A stretch of 64,000 bases of DNA. It comes from Campylobacter concisus (lineage in GTDB: Bacteria > Campylobacterota > Campylobacteria > Campylobacterales > Campylobacteraceae). Made by a program: the position numbers and the translations under genes. Each line of letters begins with the position of its first letter. Within the stretch, counting starts at the first letter, position 1. Below are positions 8,011 to 17,569 of the stretch, one piece after another. The DNA lies in the NCBI RefSeq assembly GCF_002092855.1, contig NZ_LVLC01000012.1:124001-188000 (forward strand). Reading direction: 5' to 3'. The notes under the pieces are model-generated. The model did no database searches. It saw only the letters and a list, made by a program, of their open reading frames with translations, and had not been told where the DNA came from.

Positions 8011-9117
8011 TTAAGCTCGTTTAAATTTATAATAAAAGGTGCTGCCCTTGCCATAGACGCTATCAACGCCGTATATAATTTCATGTTTTTGGCAAATTTC
8101 ACTGACTATATTTAGCCCAAGACCAAAACCGCCTTGAATTTCATCCTCTCTGACGTATCTTTTCCAGACCCTTTTTACGTCCTTTATCCCATTGCCAAAG
8201 TCCTGCACGATAAAATTGATGCGATCTGCTTCAAGCTCTAAATTTACTATTATCTCGCTCTCTTTTTGGCTGTATTTTATTGCGTTTGTTATGGTGTTGT
8301 CGATGATGCGCTGAGCTTCAACTCTGCTTAGCATGGTAAATGCATCGCCTTCTAAATTTATCTTTATCTCGATGTGTTTGACATCAGCTACGCTTGAGAG
8401 AAATTTCACTCGCTCTATTATGTATTCACCTAAATTTAGCCGCTCGAGTGGAAATTTTATGTAGCCTCGCTTTATGAAATACTCAACATCTTCATAGGTT
8501 ATTTGCATCTGTTTTAGGGCGTTTTTGATGCGAGTTATATACTTGTTTTCAAGTCCAAGCATCTCAAGGTTCATGCCAGCCACGCCAAGTGGGGTCTTTA
8601 GCTCGTGCATGGCGTCGTTAAAGAAGTTGTTCATATACTTTTGAAACTCTTTATAGGGCTTAACGCTACTTAGATATAAAAAATAGACGATAAAAAGCAC
8701 CGCTACAAGGATGACAAGGAGCATAAGTGCCGCTAGAAATATACTTTTTTCATTATCAAGCTCTTTTTCAACGACAATATAATAAGGCGTTTTATCCTTT
8801 ATAAAAAAGCTTTTATAAAACAAGAAGCCATTTTCTTCAAGTGTTACAAATTTAAAGTTGCTTGGCTGCTTGGTAAGATTTGAAATAATTGGATTAAAAT
8901 TTACATCATAGATCGCAAATTTATACTTTAAAGAAGGAGTTATATTTTCATTTTTTAAAAACGAATTTTTGATAATGGTTTCATGCTTCATCGCACCAAA
9001 AAGAGCTTTTGAAGTGCTATTTTTTTGGCTTAAATTTAAGATCACAAAGCTTTGAAAACAAAAAAGCGACATTATGACAAATGTCGCTACAATCTGGATC
9101 TTAAAGCTCTTGTGCAT
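8011..9117 (-). CDS. Sensor histidine kinase of a two-component system
   Basis: The 368-residue protein has transmembrane helices at about 8-30 and 127-150, enclosing a periplasmic sensor region of about 95 residues. The kinase core follows: H box NDAMHELKTPLG with the phospho-acceptor at His171, N box NTITNAIKYS, and ATP-lid motifs DFGNGI and GGFGLGLNI. It overlaps its response regulator by 17 nt. Size and order fit the Campylobacter systems CprRS or DccRS, but I could not decide between them from memory. The signal is unknown. Confidence 0.88.
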   Translation of the reverse strand: MHKSFKIQIVATFVIMSLFCFQSFVILNLSQKNSTSKALFGAMKHETIIKNSFLKNENITPSLKYKFAIYDVNFNPIISNLTKQPSNFKFVTLEENGFLFYKSFFIKDKTPYYIVVEKELDNEKSIFLAALMLLVILVAVLFIVYFLYLSSVKPYKEFQKYMNNFFNDAMHELKTPLGVAGMNLEMLGLENKYITRIKNALKQMQITYEDVEYFIKRGYIKFPLERLNLGEYIIERVKFLSSVADVKHIEIKINLEGDAFTMLSRVEAQRIIDNTITNAIKYSQKESEIIVNLELEADRINFIVQDFGNGIKDVKRVWKRYVREDEIQGGFGLGLNIVSEICQKHEIIYGVDSVYGKGSTFYYKFKRA

Positions 9118-9769
9118 CTATCTTGTAGCCTATACGCCTCTTTGAAGTGATAAAGTCACTGGTTGTTTTGTTTCTTATCTTTAAAACATGCATTCTGATA
9201 TCAGCGCCTTCTATATCTTTATCATTCCAGACAAGATCTCTTAGCTCTTCCATGCTGACGTAAGAATTTAGATGTGAAACTAGGCACTCAACAAGTGCGA
9301 CTTCTTTTGCACTAAGATCGACCATTTTGCCGTTTTTAAATAGCGCACGCTTGTTTAGATTAAAGCTAAACTCGTCATTGATCTTTACTATGTTTTTATC
9401 GTCAGTTCCATAGTATTTTCTCATAAGCTCAGCTACTCTAAATTTAAGCTCAGCAAGCTCAAATGGCTTTTTTAGATATTCATTACAACCAAGCTCATAG
9501 CCAATAGCCATATCGCCTATATCAACTAAAGATGTTGTTATCATGATAGGAGCATTTGGATTTAAACTTCTTATGTACTTGATAACTTCATGTCCATTTA
9601 CACCAGGAACTTTTATATCGAGTATAAAAAGATGATAGAAATTTTTCTCTATCAGATCACACGCTTCTTGGCCATCGCTCACAGCTGTAACTTCATAATC
9701 AAGCGTCTGCAAAAACTCACAGACGCTCTCTTGAAACCCTAAATCATCTTCTAAAAGCAAAATTTTCAA
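9101..9769 (-). CDS. OmpR-family response regulator
   Basis: The 222-residue protein has a receiver domain with the acidic pair EDD (7-9), phospho-acceptor Asp51 (FILDIKVPG) and Lys in EYLKKPF. A winged-helix DNA-binding domain follows (LSAKEVALVECL and RRIGYKI). It is transcribed before the kinase gene, with which it overlaps. About 30 nt upstream lie an inverted repeat (CCTATT to AATAGG, 9808-9828) and an imperfect AAGTCTTATTAAGATT element, candidates for autoregulation. Relation to Campylobacter CprR or DccR is likely but not settled. Confidence 0.9.
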   Translation of the reverse strand: MKILLLEDDLGFQESVCEFLQTLDYEVTAVSDGQEACDLIEKNFYHLFILDIKVPGVNGHEVIKYIRSLNPNAPIMITTSLVDIGDMAIGYELGCNEYLKKPFELAELKFRVAELMRKYYGTDDKNIVKINDEFSFNLNKRALFKNGKMVDLSAKEVALVECLVSHLNSYVSMEELRDLVWNDKDIEGADIRMHVLKIRNKTTSDFITSKRRIGYKIDAQEL

Positions 9770-9859
9770 ATCTCTCTCCTAAAAAATAAGTCTTATTAAG
9801 ATTTAGCCCTATTGTAATATTTAATAGGTAAATTCAAAATTAAAATTATTTTTTAAGTA

Positions 9860-10795
9860 TTAAATAAAAATTTGCCCCGCATAGACAATGTAACACCTTA
9901 GCAAAAAGACGCCACATATTACGAATAATGCGTTAATCACGGCAAATTCGCGTTTAAAATCATGCACCTTTAAAACGCTTAAGTCTAAAATGATAGGCAA
10001 AGCCATACCAAAACCAATGACGCCAATATAAAACATCAGCCCAAGAGAATTTGCGCCAAGTGCGTTTGCTACGCTCTGCGCACCACTTGTGCTTGCACTT
10101 TTTACAACCATAAAAAGAGCAACTATGAGCAAAAACTCAGCAATAATCGCAAAAAAATCAAATTTTAATAAATAGTGTGCAATATCGTTTTGCCTTTTTG
10201 CCTTATCTTTTAGCACGCCTAGAAGCAGTGTAAATGCACCAGCACAGCTCAAGCCTGATACTAAAAATAATACTGGCAAGACTGATGTGTTCCAAAGTGC
10301 GATCTTGTGAGCTGCACTTAGCAAAAAGCCTGTATATGCACCAACGCCAATGCCTAGGATAAAAAGTAAAATTTCAAGTAGGCTTGAAAGCTTGCTAGCA
10401 AAATTTGCAACCACGTCAAAAAGAGAAATTTTAAGCAATGCAATCTCGTTTTTAAATGCGCCAAGCGCGTATATAACGCTAAGAGGTGTATAAACTAGAA
10501 GCAGCGCAACGCCTATTGACATGACTGAGTCGAAGTTGTAAAGCAAGAGTATCCAGTAAAAGCTAAGCGGCTTGCCAAGATCAAGCACCAAAAGAGCAAG
10601 TCCAAGAATGATCGCCACTGGAGCGATAAGAGCGGCTGCTTTAAAGTAATAATTCTCTTTTCCATATTTTTTTGAAATGAGCACAGCAACGATGCTAGCA
10701 CCCGCACTAAGTCCTGCTAAAAATAGATAAACGGCTATCGGCCAGCCCCAGTAAATTTCAGAGTATTGAGCTAGGCTTCCTGACATGTTATTCAT
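9860..10795 (-). CDS. psrC: NrfD/PsrC-type membrane subunit of polysulfide/thiosulfate reductase
   Basis: The 311-residue protein has about eight or nine hydrophobic helices and the NrfD-like pattern (an N-terminal WGWPIAVYLFLAGLSAGA and PLSFYWILL). It anchors the catalytic dimer and oxidises menaquinol. It overlaps the ferredoxin-like gene by 8 nt as the third gene of the operon. PsrC and PhsC differ mainly in substrate of the complex; sequence inspection does not tell polysulfide from thiosulfate. Confidence 0.85.
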   Translation of the reverse strand: MNNMSGSLAQYSEIYWGWPIAVYLFLAGLSAGASIVAVLISKKYGKENYYFKAAALIAPVAIILGLALLVLDLGKPLSFYWILLLYNFDSVMSIGVALLLVYTPLSVIYALGAFKNEIALLKISLFDVVANFASKLSSLLEILLFILGIGVGAYTGFLLSAAHKIALWNTSVLPVLFLVSGLSCAGAFTLLLGVLKDKAKRQNDIAHYLLKFDFFAIIAEFLLIVALFMVVKSASTSGAQSVANALGANSLGLMFYIGVIGFGMALPIILDLSVLKVHDFKREFAVINALFVICGVFLLRCYIVYAGQIFI

Positions 10796-11351
10796 GGTGT
10801 GCTCCTTTTGTATTTGCGATCATCGCAAGTGAAGGTTTTGTATTTAGCTCCGCTTTTGGCAAGTAGTATTTACTCTCTTTTAATTTCTTTGAAATTTTAG
10901 AGTTTTCATCATTTACGTCGCCAAAAGTTAGGGCATTTGTAGGGCAGACGCTAACACATGCTGGCTCTTTGCCCTCTTCTAGCCTGCTCTCATAGCAAAA
11001 TGTGCATTTGCCTATCTCACCATTTGGCAAGACGTAGCGAGCGTCGTATGGACAGGCTAGGATGCAGTATTTGCAACTAACGCAAATTCTATGATCAAGC
11101 AGCGTCACGCCATCAGCTGTTTTAAAACTAGCACCAGTTGGGCAAACCTCAACACAAGGTGCATCTTCGCACATAACACAGCTTTGACGTAAAAAATCAG
11201 TCTTTAAATTTGGAAATGTCCCACTCATCTTTGCATGCACCTGCAAGCGGTAAAGTCCCCTTGGTACGTTGTTTGCACTTCTGCAAGCTACCGAGCAGCC
11301 TTGACAGCCGATGCATAAATTTTCATCATGTATCATCATATATTTTTTCAT
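10788..11351 (-). CDS. psrB: PsrB-type 4Fe-4S electron-transfer subunit
   Basis: The 187-residue protein holds four ferredoxin-type cysteine clusters: CIGCQGCSVAC near the N-terminus, CVMCEDAPCVEVCP, CVSCKYCILACP, and a later CTFC / CVSVCPTNAL group. It should carry electrons from the PsrC quinol site to the molybdenum subunit on the outer face of the inner membrane. There is no signal peptide of its own, so it is presumably exported with PsrA. AAGGA precedes the ATG. It starts 9 nt after psrA. Confidence 0.92.
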   Translation of the reverse strand: MKKYMMIHDENLCIGCQGCSVACRSANNVPRGLYRLQVHAKMSGTFPNLKTDFLRQSCVMCEDAPCVEVCPTGASFKTADGVTLLDHRICVSCKYCILACPYDARYVLPNGEIGKCTFCYESRLEEGKEPACVSVCPTNALTFGDVNDENSKISKKLKESKYYLPKAELNTKPSLAMIANTKGAHHE

Positions 11352-11360
11352 TTTCTATCC

Positions 11361-13634
11361 TTACGCTTTACTTATGCTAACGCCAACATTTGTAACCATG
11401 GTTGCAGCCACTGGCCCTTCGGCTGGATTAAGAAGCACGCTTGTATTTAGCCCCACGTGATCTATACTCTTAAGAGCTGGGGTGATGTGTCCAAAGCCGT
11501 GATAGATAAAGAGTGTATCTTCTCTAATGCCCTCGGTCACCATGAGCTTGCCCTTTTGCTCGCCAAATTTATTTTTCACCACGACCATATCGCCATCACG
11601 TAAATTTTTACGTTTAGCTGTTTTTGGATTTATCCAAATTGGACTATCACTCATAAGATCATGAAGCGACGGTACCGCCTGAGTATGTCCATTGGTATGA
11701 ATAGGTGTTTTGCCGCAAGTTAAGCAAAGATCATGTCCGTCAAATGTGTCCATATCTTTATCATTTAGCGCGCCATATCCTGCGAACTGCGCTTCGACAT
11801 CAGGCAAAAATAGCTCTATCTTGCCGCTTTTTGTTTTAAGCTTAGCCATATCATCCATTAGACCATTTTCACCTATAAATTTAGAAGCGACTGGATATTT
11901 AGCAACAAATTTATCGATCATGCCTTTTTCTCTAAACAAAATTCCCGGCTCATCCCACGTTATAAAGCCATCTTTTTCCAGCGTAGCAAGTAAATTTACA
12001 TCTCCGCCAGCTTGCTGCATCCTAAACTCACGTATGTCGTTCCAAGTGTAAAGCTCATCTATCTTCATGCGGCGTGCTAGCTCTCTAAAGATAAACGCCC
12101 CGTCTTTTGTGTCGCCAACTGGATCAATAACCTTATTTCTTATCATATAAGCTGGCTTTAGACCTGACTTATCCTCTATGCCCTCGTCGCGCTCAAGGTA
12201 GCTACTCTCAGGCAAGATGACATCAGCAAATGTCGCCATATCGTTTAGATAGACATCGCTTACCACGATAAAATCAAGCTTCTTCATCGCCTCTATGCTC
12301 TTCATCGTCTCAGCAACGTTTATTAGGTGATTAAAGCGGATGTTAAACCAGCCTTTTATGGCGTATGGTTTCTCGCTTAAGATAGCGTCATTTATATCCA
12401 TCAAAACGCCATGTTTTCTACTTACAAATTTATGCCTACCAGTCTCGCCAGCAAAGTCTAGTCTAGTAACTTTTGGCACTTTAAATTTATCATCTGGATT
12501 TTTAAGAACTGGAAATTTATCCTCGCCGACTAGTTTATTAAAGGTTTTTGCATTTTTGCCACCAAAAAGACCGCCTTTAACCTCCCAGTTGCCCATCATC
12601 GCATTTGCCACCATGATGGCTTTTGTTCGCATATATTCAGCTCTTGTAGTGGTTGTCTTATGACCAAAATCAAAAATAACTCTTGGGGCAGCTTTATAAA
12701 TTTCATCAGCGATTCGTCTAACATCACTTGCTTTTATGCCAGTGATCGCCTCTTGCCACTCAGGCGTTTTGCCCTCTACGCTTTTAACGATCTCATCAAA
12801 GCCAATTGTAAATTTTTCTATAAATTCCTTATCGTAAGTGCCATTTTGTATCCATGTATTTATGATAGCTAGCACAAAAGCTAGATCGGTACCAGGTCTA
12901 ACTGGTAGCCACTCATCAGCTTTTGAAGCTACAACGCTAAATCTTGGCTCAAGCACAAGCAGCTTTGTATCTTTTTTAGCTGCAAATTTAGCAAGCTTTT
13001 TAGCATCAGCTATGACGATGCCTTCAAATAGGTTGTGACCAAAATTTACAACGTATTTTGCATTTGCAAAGTCTCTTTTTAGCTTAGCTATGCCATACAT
13101 CTGCTCACAGACCATTTGATAGGTGATCGGACAGCACGAAAAGTGTGAAAAGCAGTTTGGCGAGCCGTAAGCTGAGGCAAAATTTACCATTAGCTTATGC
13201 GTTTGCGAGCTTTTACAGGTAAAAACGAAGCTTTCAGGGCCATACTTTTGCTTGATCTCAAGCATTTTTGAAGCAACTAGATCAAGTGCCTCGTCCCAGC
13301 TAGCCTCACGCCACTTATTTTCGCCTCTCTCACCAACCCTGATCAAAGGCTTTTTGACTCTATTTTCGTCATAAAGCTGACTAAAACCAGAGCCACCTCT
13401 TGCACAAAGCGAAGTCGCCGTACCGCCAGCTTTTGGATTACCGCTTAAGAAGCAAATTTTGTTATCAACGACCTTTGCTTCGATAGGGCATCTTGAAGAG
13501 CACATCTCGCAAAAGCTACGGACGTACTTCTCATCTTGCTTTGCAGCATTTTCCAAAGCACCACCCGGTAAGGACGATGCAACCATACTAACTCCAGCAC
13601 CGAATTTTAAAAATTCTCGTCTATTTAAGCTCAT
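11361..13634 (-). CDS. psrA: Molybdopterin oxidoreductase, polysulfide/thiosulfate reductase catalytic subunit
   Basis: The 757-residue protein starts with a Tat signal (RREFLKFGAG at 5-14). A 4Fe-4S binding set follows (Cys42, Cys45, Cys49 and a fourth Cys near residue 75), then the bis-MGD DMSO-reductase fold. The segment FSHFSCCPITY aligns with the PsrA/PhsA region that supplies a Cys ligand to molybdenum. With psrB and psrC it forms a periplasm-facing respiratory complex that reduces polysulfide or thiosulfate to sulfide. Gene order A-B-C matches Wolinella psr. The substrate is not settled by sequence alone. Confidence 0.88.
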   Translation of the reverse strand: MSLNRREFLKFGAGVSMVASSLPGGALENAAKQDEKYVRSFCEMCSSRCPIEAKVVDNKICFLSGNPKAGGTATSLCARGGSGFSQLYDENRVKKPLIRVGERGENKWREASWDEALDLVASKMLEIKQKYGPESFVFTCKSSQTHKLMVNFASAYGSPNCFSHFSCCPITYQMVCEQMYGIAKLKRDFANAKYVVNFGHNLFEGIVIADAKKLAKFAAKKDTKLLVLEPRFSVVASKADEWLPVRPGTDLAFVLAIINTWIQNGTYDKEFIEKFTIGFDEIVKSVEGKTPEWQEAITGIKASDVRRIADEIYKAAPRVIFDFGHKTTTTRAEYMRTKAIMVANAMMGNWEVKGGLFGGKNAKTFNKLVGEDKFPVLKNPDDKFKVPKVTRLDFAGETGRHKFVSRKHGVLMDINDAILSEKPYAIKGWFNIRFNHLINVAETMKSIEAMKKLDFIVVSDVYLNDMATFADVILPESSYLERDEGIEDKSGLKPAYMIRNKVIDPVGDTKDGAFIFRELARRMKIDELYTWNDIREFRMQQAGGDVNLLATLEKDGFITWDEPGILFREKGMIDKFVAKYPVASKFIGENGLMDDMAKLKTKSGKIELFLPDVEAQFAGYGALNDKDMDTFDGHDLCLTCGKTPIHTNGHTQAVPSLHDLMSDSPIWINPKTAKRKNLRDGDMVVVKNKFGEQKGKLMVTEGIREDTLFIYHGFGHITPALKSIDHVGLNTSVLLNPAEGPVAATMVTNVGVSISKA

Positions 13635-13888
13635 CTTTCTCCCTTTAAAAGATATTTGCCTTTAGTTATTCTAGTATTTAAAGTTGAAAATAAAATTAAA
13701 TTTTACTTAATATTTATATTTAGATTTTTAGTTTTAAAAAATAGGTATGCTAATATCAAAATGAATAAAATTATAAAAATTATAAATTTAATTAATATAA
13801 TTTTTAACGCAATCTTATAAAAATTTTGAATATAAAATTTTGATTAAGGATTTTAAATAGAAATTAAAAATTTTAAAGGGATTTAAAA

Positions 13889-13910
13889 AAGCCGAGAGAG
13901 ATCTCGGCTT
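13889..13910 (-). terminator. Intrinsic terminator after dcuA
   Basis: Nine-base GC-rich arms (AAGCCGAGA and TCTCGGCTT) with a 4-nt loop are followed on the minus strand by a run of T. It lies 19 nt past the dcuA stop. The rest of the 13635-13928 spacer is AT-rich, without ORFs, and should contain the psrABC promoter. Confidence 0.85.
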
Positions 13911-13928
13911 AAGTTTGATTTAAAATAC

Positions 13929-15416
13929 TTATAAAAGTATCGGAGCTATCAAAAATCCAAGTGCAACAGAAAAAGCAATAGCTAAAACGCCTGGAATAAA
14001 AAATGAGTGGTTAAATATATATTTGCCTATCCTAGTTGTTCCAGTATCATCCATTTGAACGGCTCCAAGTAGTGTCGGATATGTTGGCAACACAAATAAT
14101 GCTGAAACTGCGGCAAATGATGCAACTAAAATATATGCGTCACCGTTATTTGCAGCAGTTAAGCCAAGTGCAGCTATGACCGTAGGAATAAGCGCCTTTG
14201 CGGTAGCGGCTTGAGAGTAAAGAAGCATACTAGCAAAAAATAGCGCAACAGCAAGCATAAACGGATAGTCTTTAACAAAATCGCCGGCAAAATTTTTGAT
14301 CGCATCGGTGTGATTTACCACGAAAGTATCTCCAAGCCACGCTACACCTAGTACGCAGACGCACGCGGTCATACCGCTTTTAAATGTAGCTGTATTGAAT
14401 AGCTTATCGACTTTAACGCCACAAGTTAGTGTGATTAAAGTAGCGATAACTAGCATAAAGCTCATAATAGCGTTATCTCTAGTTAATACCAACACCTTTG
14501 TAGGTTTATCTGGATCTTCTACATATTTTACATTAGTAGTTGAGTCAGTTTTGACTTTTATATCTTTTGCAACTAGTTCATTAAATTTATCTGGGCTTTT
14601 GGTCTCATAAATCTTTTCATAGCCTGTTACATAGCTTGGTTTTATCCAGCCTACGTTTTTACTAATAGCAGTAGCATATAAAACGACAGAGATAACGCCA
14701 ACTAGGAATATTAAAACAGATAGTTTAGCTCCTTTTGGAAGCTCTTTTTTCTCTTCGATTTTAACATCTTTGATTAACCCTTCTTTAAGTCTTCTTTGAT
14801 ACTCTTTATCGCTACTTAGATCAAGATTATAAAATATATTTATAACAAGAGCCGTTAGCATACAACCAATAAAAGTTGTAGGTATCCAGATAGCTAATAG
14901 TAATGGATAACTAATGCCAAGTCCGCCCAAAGCATGCTCACCAGCCATAAATACAACCGCTGCTGAAACTGGGCTTGCTGTAATAGCTATCTGACTAGCA
15001 ACAACAGCTATACTAAGAGGCGCGCTAGGTTTAATATTTTGTGTCTTTGCAACTTCGGTAATAACTGGAATCATAGAAAATGCTGTGTGTCCAGTACCGG
15101 CAAATACAGTTAGTAAATAAGTGACAACTGGGGCTAAGAAATTTATGTATTTTGGATGTTTTCTTAGTATCCCTTCGGCTATTTGCACCAAATAATCAAG
15201 GCCACCAGCTACTTGCATCGCTGTAATAGCAGCTATAACGGACATAATGATTAAAATAACATCCCAAGGTATACTACCTGCTTTTAATCCAAGTCCTAAA
15301 GTTAAAACTACGACGCCGATGCCACCAGCATAACCAATAGCCATACCGCCTAGTCTAACACCCAAGAATATCGCACCAAAAAGCACGATCAACTGTAATA
15401 TCAATGAAATATCCAT
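13929..15416 (-). CDS. dcuA: Anaerobic C4-dicarboxylate transporter DcuA
   Basis: Dcu carriers exchange aspartate, fumarate or malate for succinate under anaerobic conditions. Segments match E. coli DcuA as I recall it: ITAMQVAGGLDYLVQ, VTYLLTVFAGTGHTAFS, AIWIPTTFIG, LGVAWLGDTFV, SQAATAKALIP and the C-terminal QMDDTGTTRIGKYIFNH. The protein is 495 residues against about 433 in E. coli. The excess is mostly a charged loop at roughly residues 258-310, just after a membrane segment in the middle of the protein. GAGGAG precedes the ATG. It follows aspA, as in other Campylobacter. Confidence 0.93.
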   Translation of the reverse strand: MDISLILQLIVLFGAIFLGVRLGGMAIGYAGGIGVVVLTLGLGLKAGSIPWDVILIIMSVIAAITAMQVAGGLDYLVQIAEGILRKHPKYINFLAPVVTYLLTVFAGTGHTAFSMIPVITEVAKTQNIKPSAPLSIAVVASQIAITASPVSAAVVFMAGEHALGGLGISYPLLLAIWIPTTFIGCMLTALVINIFYNLDLSSDKEYQRRLKEGLIKDVKIEEKKELPKGAKLSVLIFLVGVISVVLYATAISKNVGWIKPSYVTGYEKIYETKSPDKFNELVAKDIKVKTDSTTNVKYVEDPDKPTKVLVLTRDNAIMSFMLVIATLITLTCGVKVDKLFNTATFKSGMTACVCVLGVAWLGDTFVVNHTDAIKNFAGDFVKDYPFMLAVALFFASMLLYSQAATAKALIPTVIAALGLTAANNGDAYILVASFAAVSALFVLPTYPTLLGAVQMDDTGTTRIGKYIFNHSFFIPGVLAIAFSVALGFLIAPILL

Positions 15417-15458
15417 TGAAAACTCCTCTATTAAATTTTATAACTAAAATTTTTACTT

Positions 15459-15484
15459 AAGCGTGTCAGAATTTTGACACGCTT
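15459..15484 (-). terminator. Hairpin between aspA and dcuA
   Basis: Perfect ten-base arms (AAGCGTGTCA at 15459-15468 and TGACACGCTT at 15475-15484) enclose a 6-nt loop. On the minus strand the run after it is only moderately T-rich, so it may be a partial terminator or mRNA-stability hairpin that sets the aspA:dcuA ratio. A TATAAA follows it upstream of dcuA. Confidence 0.6.
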
Positions 15485-15507
15485 TTAATAATACTTTGCT
15501 TAAATTT

Positions 15508-16908
15508 CTACCTAACCATGCTTGGATTTAGCATATTTTTTGGCTCTAAAATTTTATCGATCTCTTCTTTGCTTAGATAGCCTCTCTCTAGGCAGATATC
15601 GCCAACTGCTTTACCAGTTTGAAGGGCTTCTTTAGCGATACTTGCAGATTTTTCGTAACCGATGTATGGGTTAAACGCAGTTACGATGCCAACTGAGCCT
15701 AGAACTGATTTTAAGCAAGCTTCAGGATTTGCTGTTAGTTTTCTTACAGCTTTTTCAGCTAGTGTTTTCATCGCGTTTTCAAGGATAAATATAGAGTTAA
15801 ATAATGCATAAGCGATGCCTGGCTCAAATGCATTTAGCTCAAATTCGCCTCTTTCTGAGCAAAGCATGATAGTTACGTCGTTACCGATTACTTCATAGCA
15901 CGCTTCGCCTACAACTTCTGCTATAACTGGATTTACTTTACCTGGCATGATTGAGCTACCTGGTTGCATTTGTGGTAAATTTATCTCACCTAGACCGCAT
16001 CTTGGGCCTGAATTCATCAAACGAAGGTCATTTGCGATTTTTGAAAGTCTAACAGCTGCGGTTTTTAACGCGCCACTTACGTGAACGAAGTCTGCTGTAT
16101 CTTGTGTAGCTGCGATGAAATCATCAGCTTTTTTGAAATCAACACCAGTTATATCTTTTAACTTTTTAACAACTACATTTTTATAATCAGGGTGGCAGTT
16201 GATACCTGTACCAATCGCAGTTGCACCCATATTTAGATATGTCATTGACTCGCGTGCAGCTGTGATCTTTTCGATATCGCTTTTGATGTAGCTTGCAAAT
16301 GCATTAAATGTATTTCCAAGTGTTGTAGGAACTGCGTCCTCAAGCTCAGTTCTGCCCATTTTGATGATATCTTTAAATTCTTTTGCTTTTTTATCAAGTT
16401 CGTCTTTTAGTAGATTCATCGCAGTAAGCAAATCAGTAAGCTTTGCGTAAGTTGCTACTTTTATTGAGCTTGGGTAAGTGTCATTTGTGCTTTGTCCAAG
16501 ATTTGTATGATCGTTTGGATGGATGTATTGATACTCACCTTTTTTATGACCCATGCTCTCAAGTGCGATGTTTGTAATAACCTCGTTTGCATTCATGTTT
16601 GTACTTGTTCCAGCACCACCTTGGACCATATCAACCACAAATTGATCTAAAAACTCACCAGCTATTACTCTATCAGCGGCTTTTGCTAGAGTATCAGCAA
16701 TCTTAGGGTCTAAAACGCCAACCTCTTTATTTGCAAGTGCGGCTGCTTTTTTGATTTGTGCAAATGCTTTTACAAAGTATGGATACTCTTTTAATGTTCT
16801 ACCACTCATGTGAAAATTTTCGGTAGCTCTAAATGTTTGGATACCATAATAAAAATCGTCAGAGATTTCCAACTCACCTATAAAATCGTGTTCTTTTCTG
16901 GTTGCCAT
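15508..16908 (-). CDS. aspA: Aspartate ammonia-lyase
   Basis: AspA deaminates aspartate to fumarate, feeding fumarate respiration and nitrogen supply. The 466-residue protein carries the fumarase/aspartase superfamily signature GSSIMPGKVNP, with TNMNANEV and HPNDHTNLGQSTND in the active site region. I placed the start at ATG 16908 (MATRKEH), seven bases after AAGGAG; another ATG at 16914 lies too close to that site. It is the first gene of aspA-dcuA, and frdCAB further along the window completes the aspartate-to-succinate route. Confidence 0.96.
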   Translation of the reverse strand: MATRKEHDFIGELEISDDFYYGIQTFRATENFHMSGRTLKEYPYFVKAFAQIKKAAALANKEVGVLDPKIADTLAKAADRVIAGEFLDQFVVDMVQGGAGTSTNMNANEVITNIALESMGHKKGEYQYIHPNDHTNLGQSTNDTYPSSIKVATYAKLTDLLTAMNLLKDELDKKAKEFKDIIKMGRTELEDAVPTTLGNTFNAFASYIKSDIEKITAARESMTYLNMGATAIGTGINCHPDYKNVVVKKLKDITGVDFKKADDFIAATQDTADFVHVSGALKTAAVRLSKIANDLRLMNSGPRCGLGEINLPQMQPGSSIMPGKVNPVIAEVVGEACYEVIGNDVTIMLCSERGEFELNAFEPGIAYALFNSIFILENAMKTLAEKAVRKLTANPEACLKSVLGSVGIVTAFNPYIGYEKSASIAKEALQTGKAVGDICLERGYLSKEEIDKILEPKNMLNPSMVR

Positions 16909-16941
16909 AACCATTCTCCTTATAAAAAATGTATTAATGAA

Positions 16942-16947
16942 ATTATA
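16942..16947 (-). promoter_or_regulatory. Putative -10 element for aspA
   Basis: The minus strand reads CTATATAATTTC, containing TATAAT about 33 nt before the aspA start. It sits at the edge of a long AT-rich spacer with no clear -35 box. Confidence 0.45.
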
Positions 16948-17569
16948 TAGATATTTAATATTTTAAATATTAATTACTACTTATTTTTTTTAAGCTTTGA
17001 CTTTTAACCTAGATAAAACGACTTTTGGAGAAAAATTTATAGTAGCTTTTAAGCTATATTTAATAATATAGCTTAGATAAATTGTTATTTAAATAATAAT
17101 ATCACTTTTTTATTATATAAAAAGCTCGTAATTAGCTCAAATTTATTTAAATTTTTAAGCTTAAAAGGTAAATATATAGAAAAATAACATAAAAATAAAT
17201 ATTAAATCACACTTTTTATATCCAAAAATATAAAAAATAAAGTTAAATTTTATTTCTAATATTACTTTAGAAAGTAAAAACTAAGTAAATATCACCATAT
17301 TGCAAAGCAAATTTATTAAATTTTTAAATAGAGCCCTTAAACTAAGCATCATAAAAATATTATTTAATAAATTTTATTTTACAAATCTTACTAATGCTTT
17401 AGAAAATTCTTATTAATTTTCTTTCTTATTTATAAAGTCTTTTTATTGGATTTTGATAATTTTTATAAGCTATTTTTAATTTATATAGTTAGATTAATAT
17501 TTGTAAGAATTTGTAGTAAATATAAATTTTAATCTTGCCCCTACAATCAGGAGCAAGAAATAACAAATT
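16948..17569. other. AT-rich gene desert between aspA and the ABC-F gene
   Basis: About 620 bases contain no ORF of useful length, no tRNA-like fold and no strong hairpin. The sequence is dominated by A/T runs with scattered TATAAT-like words. It should contain the upstream part of the aspA promoter region and the 3' end of the ABC-F transcript. A small RNA cannot be excluded, but I see no specific sign of one. Confidence 0.6.
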
